64,000 nt of DNA from Flaccisagitta enflata (GCA_965153355.1 OZ231126.1:7130001-7194000); one strand, 5' to 3'; numbered from the stretch's first letter, positions 33,530 through 46,257 are shown. Program-made: numbers and translations. Notes: generated by a model from the letters alone, not told the origin.

Positions 33530-35640
33530 AGGTGTGTATATTCAGGTGTGTCAATATGCGAAGTGTTTTTTAATAGACCATCAAAATCACGAACATCAAC
33601 ATCAATCAGCTCAAGGAATTAAATTTCATGATCTTAAACATTTTTTATATTTTTTAAAAATCTTATCTATTTTCTGTTTTTTCCCAATCCCAATTCAACC
33701 TCCAATTTGTAAATTGCTGTGTTATTGATTTTGTATGAGGATTATTCATCACAAGTTTAAATATTCATAACTGATTATTGTACCTGCAACAAAGTACAAT
33801 TGATTCAGAAAAAATAAAATTTCTCTATAAAAATCATGAATCTCATTTTCAACAATATTAAGTAAAGACACAAAAAGTTTGCATAATTTTAACAGTTTTT
33901 TCTTTATTTACTTCTTTATTTTCTTTTTTTTTCCTCCCAAATATTGATGATCAGTACTTTTGAATGTTGACATGACACACCCGATTGAATGTGTGTGTGT
34001 ATACGTGGGTGTTTTTTTTGGGGGGGTTCGTGTTTATTTGCTACAACATGAGTTCGCGAATGTAAATGCATGTGCTGACACAGTTATTAGAAAAGGTTGT
34101 TGTGGATTCTTTCTTTTTTTCTTTCCTTTTTTGTGTACGTTTGTTATACACGGTGCGCCGGGTTGGGCAACAGATGACGCATTTAACCATACCACCGCTT
34201 TGCTTAGAAAGACAATTGATCTAGTTCATTCTTTAACTTGCTCATTGAAATTTTTTTAAACAAAAATTCTTGTTGTAAGGCTTCATCTTACATTAGCATT
34301 TATGCACTATTTGTTAGTGATTTAGATAAAACAATCTATTCACTCGAATATATCGTTCATCATCTGTTCCACTGTATGTGTTAAAGTTGCGTTGAATATT
34401 GAGGGAGGTCGGAGGAGGGCACTCAAGGCCGAATCCTCATCTGGAAATGCTCCCAAACCAATAAAGGCAGAATTGGACTAGAGTGGCTGCAATTTACACT
34501 GCTCATTGTAATTAAAGTGTTTTATGAGCAAACTTTAAAACAAAGTTTTCTTGGGGCCCTGATTGATACTTTATTTGCATCACTCTTCATCTTTTTTCAT
34601 ATCGTCTTTTAACACTATCGATGATTGTCAATTTTAAAAAAAATTTAAGATGAAAATTCCAAAATTTTTTTTTTTTTTTTCAAATAATCATTTATTTTGT
34701 TTAATTTCTAGAAATATCAAAGTAAGAAATAAAAAATGTAGATTTTTTTATTTCTTAGCTATTTTTCATGATAGATCTTTATATCCAATTTCAATTTCTT
34801 TACATTTAGGGAAAAATGGTGTCAGAATAAGGATAAAGCTAAACAGTGAAAATAGATGATAAATAAACCTTTTTAATAAATAAGATAAACCAGTTTTTAA
34901 GAATCCCCCAGAAAAATATAGAAAAAGAAAACACTTTGATTAAGAATAAAAATGAGGGATGTCATTCCACTCAAGTCCAAATTCTGACTTTAAAGTGGTT
35001 TCATTTTTCACTAGTCCAAAATTTGGTCTAAAATGGTTCCCCCCCCCCCCGCGGTCGGAGTTGAAGGAACCTCCATTGCTTTTGCTTTTTTTCAAATATT
35101 GTTTGGAAAAAAGTCGAAGAATACCTTCGGCTTTTTGAGACCTACGGCGGAAATCGATTTTCCCTTTTTCTCATGGGGAGTTTGAGGAAGTTGATCTGCT
35201 TTTCGGGCCAAATGACACTACGCATGAAATTGATAGCTAAGAAATAGCTAATTCTCCTCTTTCAGATGACGCCAAGCAGAATTCTGTGTCATTGAAAGTT
35301 TTGGAGCTATGATTTTTTGAATCTTTTTTTATTTTTCCACATTTTTCGCATTTTTCTCAAAAACGAGGAAACAAGTTAGTTGAAGTCTAATTTAACTTTG
35401 AAATGTTCCAGGTGATAATTGTGCATCCTGGCAGCATAGTCTACCTTTCATTTCAACTACAGACTATATCCGAGTGGAAAAGTGGAAAAACAAGGGGTCT
35501 AGATGCTTGTGTGTGGAGGTTGAGATTGGGGTGTAGATGGGGGTTGGATGCCCTTGTCCACCTGCCCGCAACTCTTGTTTTTTCCCTCAGTATTTACGAC
35601 TTTTTTCCTACGGCGATTAGCCGCCTTTATTGTAACGAAT
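33530..35640. other. gene-free AT-rich intergenic DNA
   Basis: No supported gene. There is a C-run at 35041-35050, and a type B fragment (GGGGGTTGGATGCCCTTGTC, CACCTGCCCGCAAC) at 35539-35573. Confidence 0.5.
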
Positions 35641-35647
35641 TCAATAA

Positions 35648-36180
35648 TACAGTAGATGTCGTCAAGACTTGGAAATACGGGGGAACTCATATCTTGAATA
35701 ACAGTGAAGCTCATAGATTAATACTGTGTGTGTACAATGCTTATGGGCTAACGGGTTAACAATGGAGTATAGCAGGCTGTTGAATCAAAATTATGTTTGA
35801 CGTGAACAAATTCATGTGATCTAGTGGTTAACCCACTTTACTTTGAAAGCAATAGCAGTCATGCCGATCTTTATTCAAAGGTCACAAGTTAAAATTCTGA
35901 GCTGTTTGAACATTTGGAATAATTCAGAAAAGGAATTATTCAGAAGTGGAATAAGTCGGAAAACTTTATCGAATGAGCGAAAAATCCTATATTTTTACAC
36001 TTATTTTTTTTCCCAAGGTATGCCATAGAGGGATGCCATACCCCATTGTCAACCCCTTAGGGTCTAAGCATGACACTAACAAAATATTGATCCTTCAACC
36101 TCATTAGTAGTATTCAAGCTATGAGTGCCCCCGTATTTCCATGTCTAGATGACATAAAAAAACTCATCTATTGATGGACC
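35648..36180. repeat. dispersed AGATGTCGTC-type repeat with inverted partner
   Basis: CAGTAGATGTCGTCAAGACT, GGAAATACGGGGGAACTCAT and CTTGAATAAC at 35650-35703 are complementary to 36105-36165. Further copies are at 37586-37640, 39225-39275 (reversed) and 46235-46260. Between the first pair is GTAGTGGTTAA-like sequence (35823). It vaguely recalls a tRNA-derived promoter box, but it is not convincing. Confidence 0.5.
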
Positions 36181-36935
36181 GCAAAGGACAAAGACTGAAA
36201 CAGCTTGCGCTGGTCTAACAGTTGCATAGAGGAGGCATTTTATCTGCATTTTTTGCTTGTTCATCTTTTCCTGATGTTTTTTTTCTTTCAACTATTGTTT
36301 CTTGACTGACAATTGTGATAACCAGCATTTGACAAATCAGAAAGCACAAATAATTTGAAATTGACATAGAGTAATAGATTCATGATTCTAGAGTAATAGA
36401 TTCATGATTCTAGAGCGCATTATGATATTTATTTGCAATTTATGAGGGTTTGATGCATCTGGATATTTGGCATAACTATGTTCTGGTGACACAATAGCTT
36501 AGAATCAAGTTGCTGTAAAAAATTGCCCATCCATGAATAAAATGATGGATTTTTTTCCAAATTAAAGACCAGATCAGATCAAAGTTGAAATTCAATGAAA
36601 TCTTCAGTAGGGAAACATGATACATTATTTGTACCACATAAAGATTCTAATTTTACCTAATCTAAATTGCGACTGATGTTTAATGATCTGCTGACTTAAA
36701 CTGTTGTAAAAGGTTTTTTTAAATCTACTACCATCCCCTTTTACAACAGGGCCACTGAATGTGTGGTACTGCTGTGGAAGTTCATCACGAGAGAATTTCT
36801 GTGCCCTCATTTTGAGAATCACTCTCAAACAAATTAGCTCATCGCTATCATTAGTTTTTATATGGTTACACTAGTGTTGATAGTAAATCCATACAATTAG
36901 TGGACAGGAATATCTTGTTTACATTAATGAATCTA
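36180..36935. other. gene-free AT-rich intergenic DNA
   Basis: Nothing was recognised except a 24-bp tandem duplication, AGAGTAATAGATTCATGATT, at 36369 and 36392. Confidence 0.45.
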
Positions 36936-36939
36936 TTTT

Positions 36940-37082
36940 TAGTCGCGGACACGCGACTCTATAAGCTACTTTTTGGTCCGTCGGTCCGTCTGTCGGTCGG
37001 TCCGTAACAAAGTGCTTTTTCGAGGTTTTCCGCTCCTGCCCACCCGTCCGCGACTAATGCTGCCGTTTATACGGCCTTGTTT
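36940..37082 (-). mobile_element. type A hairpin-ended element, reversed and shortened
   Basis: Hairpin AGTCGCG-GACA-CGCGACT at 36941-36958, then CTATAAGC and a (CGGTCC)n core, ending GTTTATACGGCCTTGTT. Confidence 0.65.
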
Positions 37083-37089
37083 ATTTTGC

Positions 37090-37915
37090 AACCCCTCTGT
37101 CCACTAAGTTCTCATCAGATAGGAAAAAATATTTTTTTCATAGTTTTTTTCCTCTGTATATCAACAACTTAGCATCTTTGACCTGAGGGGTTAAAACACT
37201 GTGTTCTAAAATTTGTTTGTGACCCATAGGATCAAAACAAGCTCCCAAGTCTTGTATTATGCCCTAAAAAGCCAAACAATGGCGCACAACAGTCATTTTT
37301 CTTTAGGAGATATCAGAATGTAATTGCTTTTTTCCAGGAAATATAATACTGAATAAATAAAGTAATGCAACCCTGCTTTAGAATTTCACTCATGGCAAAA
37401 AATACCCAGCTCCACAAATTAGGGCACTTTTCCCCTTATTTTTTGCTAGCTGCAGCAGATTGAATGCAATCAATTTTTTCCATTTGAATTCATTTTAATG
37501 GATGCTCCATATTTGATGACAGATGAAACATTTACAAGTGTGTGATTTATTTCCTTGCTCTTTTCTTGCCCATTAGCCCTAAAGAGAGTAGATGTCGACT
37601 AGACTTGAAAATATGGGGGACTAATACTTAGAATAACCTTTAAATGTATAGAATCAAACTATTTATGAGCAATGCTTTACGCTAAAAGGGATTTATAGAA
37701 GGTGATTGAAAAAAATTGTTGGAATTAAGTGGAACAAACTCCTTGTGGGTAAACAGAAGTTAGATATGATGAAGTGGTTTAATCATTTAACTATTGAAGT
37801 ATTATGACTTGAAGTATTATGACTTATGATTAATGAGTCATAATCTGGGCCGAGCGTGACACTGCGGTAAACCTCTATCCCGTGGACGTTGCAACAACGC
37901 CATTTTCCGCCACGT
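37090..37915. other. gene-free AT-rich intergenic DNA
   Basis: No gene was recognised. A GC-richer patch at 37855-37920 is split from its likely continuation by the MITE that follows. Confidence 0.4.
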
Positions 37916-37921
37916 GGCGTA

Positions 37922-38526
37922 CTACCAGAATTAAAAAAAACGCAAGTTTTTTCTATGTTAATTTCCGCCCCTTTGACTCATTTCAGAAACAGTTTATTGG
38001 TGACCAAATTGAAGATTTTTTCAAGAGCTTTCTTTTGAGCGCAATCCCACATTTGTTGCTTTATTCATTTAGAAGTTACATTTAAATGAAGGTGTGCAAG
38101 TCAAAATTTCATTTCACAGTTAGAGGAGAAAGAGGCCATTTCTGATTCAATATTATTTCTCTATGGTTGTTTTTTTTTGTACCCATATGAGAATTAGTGC
38201 TCATTCCGTCACCAATCATGGTGCTCACTTGAAAGTTGCCAATATCTGACATGAAAAATGAAGCACTAATAGCGGGTAAGTGTGATAAAACCTCCAAAAT
38301 CATCATGGATATTCCTGGATACTATAGAAGTTTTTTCTCCAAAATACCTTCTGCTTTTCCGTGGCTTTTTATCATCAGTAACTGAATTCTATTGACTAAA
38401 ACTCTCAAATCTGATGGACAGAAGCTCTAAAAAAACCAACTTGCCCTCAAAATGCTGCTGAGAAGAGAAATATAGTCCAATTTAAACAATCCTATGAAAA
38501 ACTTGCGTTTTTTTTAATTCGGGTAG
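37922..38526. mobile_element. MITE with TA target site, CTACC family
   Basis: Left end CTACCAGAATTAAAAAAAAC, with GCAAGTTTTT; the right end is the complement of CTACCCGAATTAAAAAAAAC, with GCAAGTTTT. That makes inverted repeats of about 30 bp. TA is present on both sides (37920-37921 and 38527-38528), as for Tc1/mariner-type insertions. 605 bp, no coding capacity. Confidence 0.75.
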
Positions 38527-38716
38527 TAGCGATGCAATTCATTGCAATATCGTGTCGGGGACGGTACGGTATGGTATGGGACGGGTCTTCAATTATCATA
38601 AGTATCTGTATTTACTCATCTGTGATTAGAATTTCAAAAAAAAAGCTAGACAACCTCACATTTTTAAGGAGGACATATCACTTGTCAGACTTGGACAGAC
38701 AGAAAAGGAGATATAA

Positions 38717-38842
<126 letters not shown>

Positions 38843-39565
38843 TTCTTTTTCTTTTTTTTTCTTCATTTTCCTTTATTTCTTTTTTTTTTTTTTATCGTTT
38901 TTCTTTTCTTTTTCTTTTTTTCTTTTTCTTTTCTTCTTTTTCCTTTTCTTCTTCTTCCTTCTTCTTCCTCTTCTCAATACCGTTACCGTCACGGCCAAGC
39001 AGCCCATTATCGTTTTAGGGCGACCCTGCCCTTTTTCCGCAACCGGAACGAACTTCCCGTTTCACGCTCGGGCCAGGTCATAATGCATCCAGATGTCTTT
39101 GCTAAGAGAGCGGGCAATCCTATATTTTTTCCTAACTTAAGCTGGAAAGGGATGCCATATTCAGTTAGTTACCACTTAAAGGCTTGGCAAAATAATTATT
39201 GATCTGTTTACTAAATATTCAAGCTATGAGTTCCACATAGTATGATAGTACCAGACGACATCTACGACATCTACTTTTCTGGCAAAGAATGCCTGTGGGC
39301 TAATTTCCATGGATCTTTATGTTGTTTTACAGTTGGTGCATTCATGAAAAGATATTCAATACATTAAACAAAAAAAGGAAAAAGATTATGATAAATAGGT
39401 TCAATGTACTGTGATTACGACGTTGTCTCTCATCAAAACTGGAGCCTTGTGTTGTTGTGCATCGTAGCCTCGATTTCGTTTGCATTTGACCCGCATGTTC
39501 TGATCAAATAAAAAAGTTTGTTCTTTTTTTACAATCTAATTAAAATGAGTAGTCTTTGATCTTTT

Positions 39566-39890
39566 TTAGGTGCGGACACGCAGCTCTGTGAGAGGCTTTG
39601 ATCGTTCGTCGGTCCGTCCGTGAACAAAAGTCGAAAAGTGCAGAAACGAGCGCTAAAGATGCTTTTGGTGTATGTGTCTGTGTTGGATAGGGGGTTGGGT
39701 GGGGCGTTGGGTGTGGATGGGGGTTGGCTGCCCCTATCCACCCGTCCGCAACGATATTGTGACCCCTCGTTACTTATTCCGCCCATTGGTTACTAAACAA
39801 GTATAAGTAATGCAAAGTCATGGTATCGTCGCGGACAGGTTAGAAGGGGCATACAACCCCCCGCCATAAACACACGCTTGCAACTGCAGC
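39566..39890 (-). mobile_element. type B hairpin-ended element, reversed, plus a head fragment
   Basis: The imperfect hairpin AGGTGCG-GACA-CGCAGCT at 39569, TCGTCGGTCCGTCCGTG, then GGGGGTTGGCTGCCCCTATC and CACCCGTCCGCAACGATATT to about 39760. A separate + strand head (ATCGTCGCGGACAGG) lies at 39826-39865. Confidence 0.6.
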
Positions 39891-39899
39891 ATTATGCCG

Positions 39900-40940
39900 G
39901 TAAATTTGGCTCAACGTTCAAAGTTCCTTCGCCATCATACCATTTACACGGCATTTAGGCAATAACTCAGACAAGCAGAGGTCAGTATTTGATAAAGAAA
40001 CCCGCACTGCAGCACAATGGTTAAGAATATGAAAGCAATTTTATGTCCAATAAAACTCTACAGCGTCGCTGTGCTGGTTTCTTGATCAGATACCGGCATT
40101 CGGTTTTTCTAACATAAATAAATAGGAATTTGAACACATGGTTAGCTTGCTATCTAACTCGTAAAAAATCCCTTGTCAAACCCCTTGGCTAAACGCCCTA
40201 CTGCAGCATCTTCTATGCACACTTTCGTCCTGTGTTGCATGTTGAGCTTGTTTCTCCGTGAACACAACCATGTGGAAGAAACCAGTTAGAGAGACAGGCA
40301 GCCAATCAAATAAGTAATTCAGTGTGTGGAATGTGGGGATGCTGGAAGAAGCGTCAATTCTTTCGCCGCTTCCACTGCTCCCATATTGCACTCCAATAAA
40401 TGATTTCAAAGATCTGTGATTTACTCGTTACATTCACTTTAAAGATCCCGTTTATAAGTCTTCATTTGTTTTGCAAATCGTTAAGATTTCTTTTGCTTTT
40501 CTTTCTCAACAGAAATAAATGATTTAGCGAGCTATCCCAGCGCGATCGACCATGAAGCGGCCAATCGCTTCAACATAGTAGAATGCAGTGCAAATCGCAG
40601 ACGAATTTTGAATGTGATGCTCAAAACTCTGTTAGATCAAGAGGTTGTTTTTAAGCTGTCAAAATACTGTAGATTCGTCGTCGTGAATTTAGTCATTCGC
40701 TCAGCGTCAGACTTGGCGTTACTGCCGATATATCAAGCCCTTGAGTTCTGAGATACAACTCTCAGACCCAGCATGCAGCAGGACTCTAAGCTCTCGAGAC
40801 TCGAGTGTGGGTCCAAATGAAAGATTTTAAGAGAAAGGGTTTAACCAAATAAAGAGTCAAACCAAATCCGAAGAAAAAGTCTTCGTCATTGAAATTATGT
40901 CTTAGTCAATGAAAACATGATTTGAGATTTGCTGAATATT
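39900..40940. other. gene-free intergenic DNA
   Basis: Several short open frames; none shows splice sites and a recognisable family together. Confidence 0.45.
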
Positions 40941-40941
40941 T

Positions 40942-41080
40942 TTAGTCGCGTGCTCGCGACTTTACAGCTCGCTACATAGCATTGTATTGCTCCTGCCCTG
41001 TTGCTTGAGTTAGAATATTTTATCACTGCCCCTGCGGCCCTGCCTATCCGCGCTACTTTGGTTGCCGTTTATCCGGCCTT
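40942..41080 (-). mobile_element. type A hairpin-ended element, reversed and shortened
   Basis: AGTCGCG-TGCT-CGCGACT hairpin at 40944-40961, ending GCCGTTTATCCGGCCTTTTT. A second element head with a different stem (AGGTGC-GACAAA-GCACCT, 41084-41101) follows directly. Confidence 0.65.
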
Positions 41081-41218
41081 TTTAGGTGCGACAAAGCACC
41101 TCTATAACTGGCTGTGTCCGTCTGTCGGTCGGTCGGTCTGTAACGCATTCGTTCGACGATCCACACGTCGAATCATTGGCCTACTTGGCCTTGTTTCTAA
41201 AAAAGACAACATCTCTAA

Positions 41219-41562
41219 TGGGGGGGTCGGTATCAACCTACTTTGGAAATGCCAATCGGACATATCACCAGACCATGCGCAATCACAAAACAACCTGAGA
41301 ACTAGAAGGAAAAGTTCATGAGATTTTATCATTTATAGTCGTGCCAACTCTACCTTTCCCATAGTAAAGTATAGGAGCTTCCTCTTCCTCTTCCTTCTCC
41401 CTATTCATTACAATGTAAATAAGGGGTGTGGCACGACTGTAAATGATATGGCGTGACTCCTTTTTCCTTTCACATGTGTTTATATATCGTTTTTGTGCAC
41501 ACTTTGGTCATATGTCCGACTGGCATTTTCAAAGTTCGTTGTTACCGACCCCCCCAATCTAT
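41219..41562. mobile_element. nested foldback
   Basis: The outer arms GGGGGGGTCGGTATCAACCT, AAATGCCAATCGGACATAT and their complement lie at 41219-41265 and 41510-41560. The inner inverted repeat ATCATTTATAGTCGTGCCA is at 41327-41346, with its complement at 41437-41455. Confidence 0.65.
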
Positions 41563-41745
41563 AAGTCGCGTGCGAGACTTAGAATGACTGACTAGTGAGT
41601 ACACTCTTAAATGACTTTAAATGACTGAAGGAAATAAAGTTGACAAAAAAGTGAAAGTGTGACAGACTGACAGACAGACCGACCAACAAGCGGACGGACA
41701 GACGGACAAAGCGGGATGTAGAGTCGCGTCCACGCGACTAAAAAC
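41563..41745 (+). mobile_element. type A hairpin-ended element
   Basis: It begins AAGTCGCGTGCGAGACTTAG and has a core (GACAGACC)n. It ends with hairpin AGTCGCG-TCCA-CGCGACT at 41724-41741 and AAAAAC. Confidence 0.7.
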
Positions 41746-41817
41746 AAATGAATAAGATTTAAAAATTAATAAATGAATTGAAAAAGAGAAAAAAAAATCA
41801 GCAAGTGACTTAATTTT

Positions 41818-42025
41818 TAAGTCGCGTGCTACGCCAATCTATGACTCGCTATGTCGGTCGGTCTGTCGGTTTGTCCATCGGTCGGTCGGTCTCCGTTAGT
41901 TTTTTTTTGGCATTTATGGGCGGTTTTCGTGTTGCAGCTCCTGCCCAATCACTTGAATAGCCTTTTATATAACTGCCCCTGCCCACCCGCAAGCGACTTC
42001 GGTAGCCGTGTATACGGCCTTGTTA
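41818..42025 (-). mobile_element. type A hairpin-ended element, reversed
   Basis: TTAAGTCGCGTGCTACG with a degraded hairpin, a (GGTCGGTC)n core, then CCCACCCGCAAGCGACTTCG and GTAGCCGTGTATACGGCC. Confidence 0.7.
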
Positions 42026-42130
42026 TAATGCTCATGACTGTTTTACCTATGGCGACAGCCGCCATCGCTGGTATACTAGTACAACTTTACAATAAACACT
42101 ACAACACATCGCATTCTGTTTATTTAGCAG

Positions 42131-42270
42131 TTTTTAGTCGCGTGCACGCGACTCTACAACCCGCTTTGTCAGTCGGGCGGTCGGTCAGTCGGTCGGGCGG
42201 TTGGTCGGTCAATAATATGGCCCCTGCCCACCCACACGCGACTTCGGCAGCCGTGTATCCGGCCTTGTCT
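42131..42270 (-). mobile_element. type A hairpin-ended element, reversed, internally deleted
   Basis: Hairpin AGTCGCGTGCACGCGACT at 42137-42154, identical to the 11281 copy, a short (CGGTC)n core, then CACACGCGACTTCGGCAGCC and TATCCGGCCTTG. Confidence 0.72.
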
Positions 42271-42715
42271 TTCTAACTTCTTACTCTTTTTCTTCTATTT
42301 CTTCGCCTCTTTTCAATTTCTTCCCACTTAACTTCTAGCTTCTCCCCGTTCCCTTCATTTTCTTCTTCCTCATCATTTCCTTTCCTTTTCTCATCAGTTT
42401 CTTTCCCCTGGATCTGGACTTTTTCCTTTTATATTTCTCCTTCTTCTTCTTCATCTGCTCTTGCTTCTTCTTCTTCTTTTTCTTCTTCTTCTATGAATCT
42501 TCTTCTTCTTCTTCTTCTTCTTCTTCTTCTTCTTCTTCTTCTTCTTCTTCTTCTTCTTCTTCTTCTTTTTCTTCTTCTCCTTCTACATTTCCCCTTTCCG
42601 TCCTCCTCATCTTTCTCCTCCGCCCTCAGCTTCACTTCCTCATCCTCTTTTTCCCCTTTCTCATCATCCTTCGCCTCCGACCTCCCTTCCTCTTCATTTT
42701 TCTCCTCAATCGGCT
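42270..42715. repeat. (TTC)n/(CTT)n pyrimidine-rich tract
   Basis: Pure TTC/CTT triplets at 42493-42580 within a broader CT-rich stretch. The opposite strand yields an Arg/Glu-rich artefact frame. Confidence 0.85.
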
Positions 42716-42867
42716 GAGAGAGTAGCTGCACTGAGCCGATTAGCGTAAGCTGTTCACTGTCGACTGGTCGACTGGCTTCGAAAAAAAAAGAAGAGATTTT
42801 TATTTCAGCCACGCCGTTATTGAAATTAAGAATCTTTCTATTTTTAAGGAAGAGGACTACAAAAAGA

Positions 42868-43720
42868 AGGCTCGGCAATTTAAGAAGCCCCAGAGCTGGA
42901 AGCCCTGAGTGAACATGAGAAGCCCCAAGTGGATGGGAGAAGCCCTAGGATTTAAGAAGCCCCTGTAACTATTGTATGTGGGGGCTTCTCATATCCTCTG
43001 AGAGCTTCTCATATCCAATAAAGGCTTCTAACTATGGGGCTTCTCACAGTAAATAAGACTGGGTTTGGCAATATAAGAAGCCTCTATGTCGGAAGCCCAA
43101 AGTGGATGTAAGAAGCCCTCTAGATATGAGAAGCCCTTAGTGAACGTATGACGCACAGCATTTTCAAGCGTTCAACCCATGATTTTAACTCAGGATAAAC
43201 TGGTAAATTATTTCACGAAGTAGAAAACTGAGTAATAGCCAAGAGCATACTATTAATGAGGCCAGTTACATAGCTTCCTCAATTGAGTGTGGGTAAGCAA
43301 GATCATTATCTAAAGCCGCTAGATAATTTGGGCAGAAACAATGAGGTAAAACATTATAAATTAAAGAGTAAATTGTGACGGATAAATGGACTGGCTAACA
43401 GCCGGATGGACGAAGCGAGGTGTTGAGTTGCGTAGTATGCAACTTAAAATATATTGTGTGGAGTATTTCTATTTTGAATTTACATACTATATTTTAAGCA
43501 TATAAGTTACAAAAATAATGAAATGTTTATTTTTCATTTTTTTTGATTGATAGGCTAATTTGGCCAATTGAGGTTGAAGAAAAAGATAAAGTGCATATCA
43601 AAATTGAAAAATTTAAAAAAAACCGCTTATTTTGAAGAGGGCTTCTTATATCCACCCGGGGCTTCTCACATCCTCTCGGGGCTTCTGCGCCGGGGCTTCT
43701 TACGGATTTTTCCCCAAAAA
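42868..43720. repeat. AAGAAGCCCC/GGGGCTTCTT dispersed motif element
   Basis: AGAAGCCC words on the + strand at 42880-42970 and 43075-43140, and their complements (GGGCTTCTCA) at 42985-43060 and 43636-43705, form an inverted array. A diverged type A element (43240-43445, 3' hairpin AGTTGC-GTAGTAT-GCAACT) lies inside it. Confidence 0.6.
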
Positions 43721-44092
43721 GGCTGGCGTTTGAACCCAAGGAACGCATCCAGGGATCTATTTATGTTTCTTCGCAAGAATTTTTCCCCTGCGGTCACCGT
43801 TAGATTATTGATATCGTCGCTCTCGTGTCAATTAGTCCGTCACTATGCTGCTTCTCAATGTGCTGACATGATCTTATCCGTCCGACCGGACTGCGAAGGG
43901 GGGGGGGGTTATACCAATGACTCTTGTTATGTCTGAAATCTTTTCCTCCCATCCAGGCCAGACCAGTACGTGATACGGACCACAGACGCGATTGTCTAGG
44001 GCTCCAAGGATAAGTGCAATTTACAAGGACTCCAATGAATACCTTCGTTCTGCCCCCGACCACGGAAGGTTTGGCATCGAAGGAAAAACGCG

Positions 44093-44100
44093 ATGGACAA
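44093..44100 (+). CDS. candidate first coding exon of the GPATCH8-like gene
   Basis: ATGGACAA|GTAAGTTTG: a start in the context ACGCGATGG, leaving phase 2, which fits the phase-2 acceptor at 48322. The junction would read Met-Asp-Asn-Asp-Ala-Asn-Ser. Upstream, an ATG at 44035 in another frame would, after the same splice, reach the TGA that begins exon 2 and form an overlapping upstream ORF of 22 codons. The exon would extend 5' as untranslated leader for an unknown distance. Alternative: the true upstream exons lie elsewhere and this donor is unrelated. Confidence 0.3.
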
Positions 44101-44504
44101 GTAAGTTTGAATGTTTTGGACGCGATAAGGATAAAGGGGGGGAGGGTCATTGCTAAGCAATGGGCCATTTTCCGTAAGAGATTGTGGCGTGATAAGTGAG
44201 GGGTTGCCTACCCCTTCTCGCCTGTACGTGTTTGCGTGCTACCTAACGAAGTGCGAGCGATTTCTTTCCTCCCTTTCTCCTTGAGCTGTCGACCCTTTTC
44301 CGACCGTGGCTTAGAATCAGATGTCATCTGTTTTTCATTGGTCATCTTTTAAGTTGCGTGACCTAATGGGTTGCTGCACGAAATGGATGGAAGTTCGTGT
44401 CTCCGTTTCAAGGAAATTCGTTAATACAAGTTTCTTTTTCTGATCGGTTTCTATGCTGAATACAGCCATGTACCGATGTACGAAACTGCATCGTGTTTAC
44501 GGTG

Positions 44505-44528
44505 CCATTTTTCGATGCGTTTTGTTCT

Positions 44529-44568
<40 letters not shown>

Positions 44569-44572
44569 TTTT

Positions 44573-44612
<40 letters not shown>

Positions 44613-44716
44613 GCTTTCTTGCTTGCTTGCTTGCTTGCTTGCTATCTGTTTTTTCTGTCTTTCTGCTTTCTTTCTGCCTTTCTTTCTGCGTGCCTTTTTT
44701 CGATGCGTTTTGTTCT

Positions 44717-44799
<83 letters not shown>

Positions 44800-44965
44800 A
44801 TCTGTTTTTTCTGTCTTTCTGCTTTCTTTCTGCCTTTCTTTCTGCGTGCCTTTTTTTCTGCCTACCTTTCTTTCTGCCTGCCTCTTTCTACCTGCCTTTC
44901 TGCCTGCCTTTCTTTCTGCCTTTCTGCCTTTCTTTCTGCCTTTCTTTGTCTTTCTTTCTTTTTTT
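44505..44965. repeat. duplicated (TTTC)n-(TTGC)n block
   Basis: The order TTTTCGATGCGTTTTGTTCT, (TTTC)n, (TTGC)n, CTATCTGTTTTTTCTGTC, TGCCTTTCTTTCTGCGTGCC occurs twice (44508-44693 and 44696-44850). A degenerate TTTCTGCC run follows. Confidence 0.85.
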
Positions 44966-45299
44966 CTTTCTTTCTTTGCCCTCTTTGCAAATTCGATAAA
45001 TACGAGTGGGCAGGGGAAATAATGACTACAATCTTCAAAAACGAAATCTTTCCACCTGAAAATTAGCGAAGATTACCACCCCTAATCGAACAAAGCAACA
45101 ACAACCAGATTGGCCCAACATGAAAGAGTTGTTTTAATTATTTTTAACGAAACCAATCTGGGGTCAATCTAGCGTTATTCGTTGAGGAGCAACACTTCTT
45201 CAAAGTTAAAAAGATTCTATTTGTGGAGATGTCTCACTGTATACAACCACTTCCGAGCTGGGGCCGGGCAGTTATGCTGATGAAAGAAAGTGAAAAATG

Positions 45300-45510
45300 C
45301 AGGGAATGTAAAAAAAACAAAATTTTGAAAAAAAACCCGGTTTATTTAAAAAAACCGGTTTTTATCAGGGTTTTTTTTTCAAAGCTCCGTTTTTTTCAAA
45401 ACCTAATAGCGCATTACCTACAAATGACCTTTTCAAACCATACTCTACATGTGTATACTATTTTAAAGCATTCTAAAAAGATTGCTATGATATTTAAGTG
45501 TTTGTAAGAC
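45300..45510. repeat. CCCGG/AAAACCGG repeat, with a second copy at 46990-47110
   Basis: AAAATTTTGAAAAAAA-CCC and its complement occur at 45315-45350 and 46997-47070 with GGTTTTT tails. They bracket other elements and may be arms of an older foldback. Confidence 0.4.
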
Positions 45511-45534
45511 ATTGAGGGTATTGAGATGAGGTTG

Positions 45535-45725
45535 CTAGGGGTTGTCACACATGGATACGCTCCCTAGCAACGGCCAAACGAGCGACATTCTTACAGAACA
45601 TACTGTGGGAAAGTTGTAGCAAATTTTATTTTAAGCAATGTTCCCTAAAAAAATCTCTCAAAATATTGATACTTTAGCGAGAATACATGGAAATGTGTTT
45701 CCATGGCAACCAGCTATCATGGGGA
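45535..45725. mobile_element. fragment related to the 60674 MITE
   Basis: GAACATACTGTG-GAAAGTTGTAGC, then TTTTAAGCAATGTTCCCT and TTTCCATGGCAACCA, match the right half of the element at 60674-61216. Confidence 0.55.
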
Positions 45726-45760
45726 ATTAAGCATCCTTTGATTAGTTTATGATCCAAATA

Positions 45761-46182
45761 CTTTTTTTTTTTTATAAGAACGTCATTTTTTTTTCGAAGG
45801 CTTCATGTTCTTATTTTCAAGGCTAAATGAAGCCTTCAATGTTCTTAGAGCGTTCTTAATTTAAAATACTATATAAACTATAAAAAACCTTATAATATAC
45901 TATTATTTGATTATATCAAATATATTTCTATTGAATACTATTAAAACAAATGCTAAACATTAATGTCTGGGGATATTTTCTTGGTTTTTATTTTAGAAAT
46001 TAAAAGATTTTAGATTAATTATACTAAAATATTAGTGTTTTGTTAATGTTCTTTAAATGTTACTTTAAGCAAAATTTTTTTCTCAAGATTTGAAGCCTAC
46101 GTATGTTCTTAAGATGTTCTTAATTTTAGGGCCATTTGAAGCCTTGATGTTCTTATAAACTAGGTTCTTATAAAAAAAAAAG
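45761..46182. mobile_element. T-family MITE, copy 2
   Basis: CTTTTTTTTTTTTATAAGAA at the left and GGTTCTTATAAAAAAAAAAG at the right. The interior matches copy 1 (19790-20202) in inverted orientation, including AAGCCTTCAATGTTCTTAG and GTTCTTAATTTTAGGGCCAT. Confidence 0.75.
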
Positions 46183-46257
46183 TGTATCGCTCCCCTACCT
46201 TCATTTGTCTTTCCACAATGCTTGCCCCCGTTGTCTCAAGTCTAGACGAGATCTACT

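Noticed and set aside
35818-35895. Possible tRNA-derived SINE head (GTAGTGGTTAA...)
   Set aside because: No cloverleaf or clear A/B boxes could be folded by eye.
43800-44199. Alternative coding frames over the candidate first exon (both strands)
   Set aside because: Protein-like in places but unsupported by family similarity; only the short ATGGACAA end fits the downstream splice phase.
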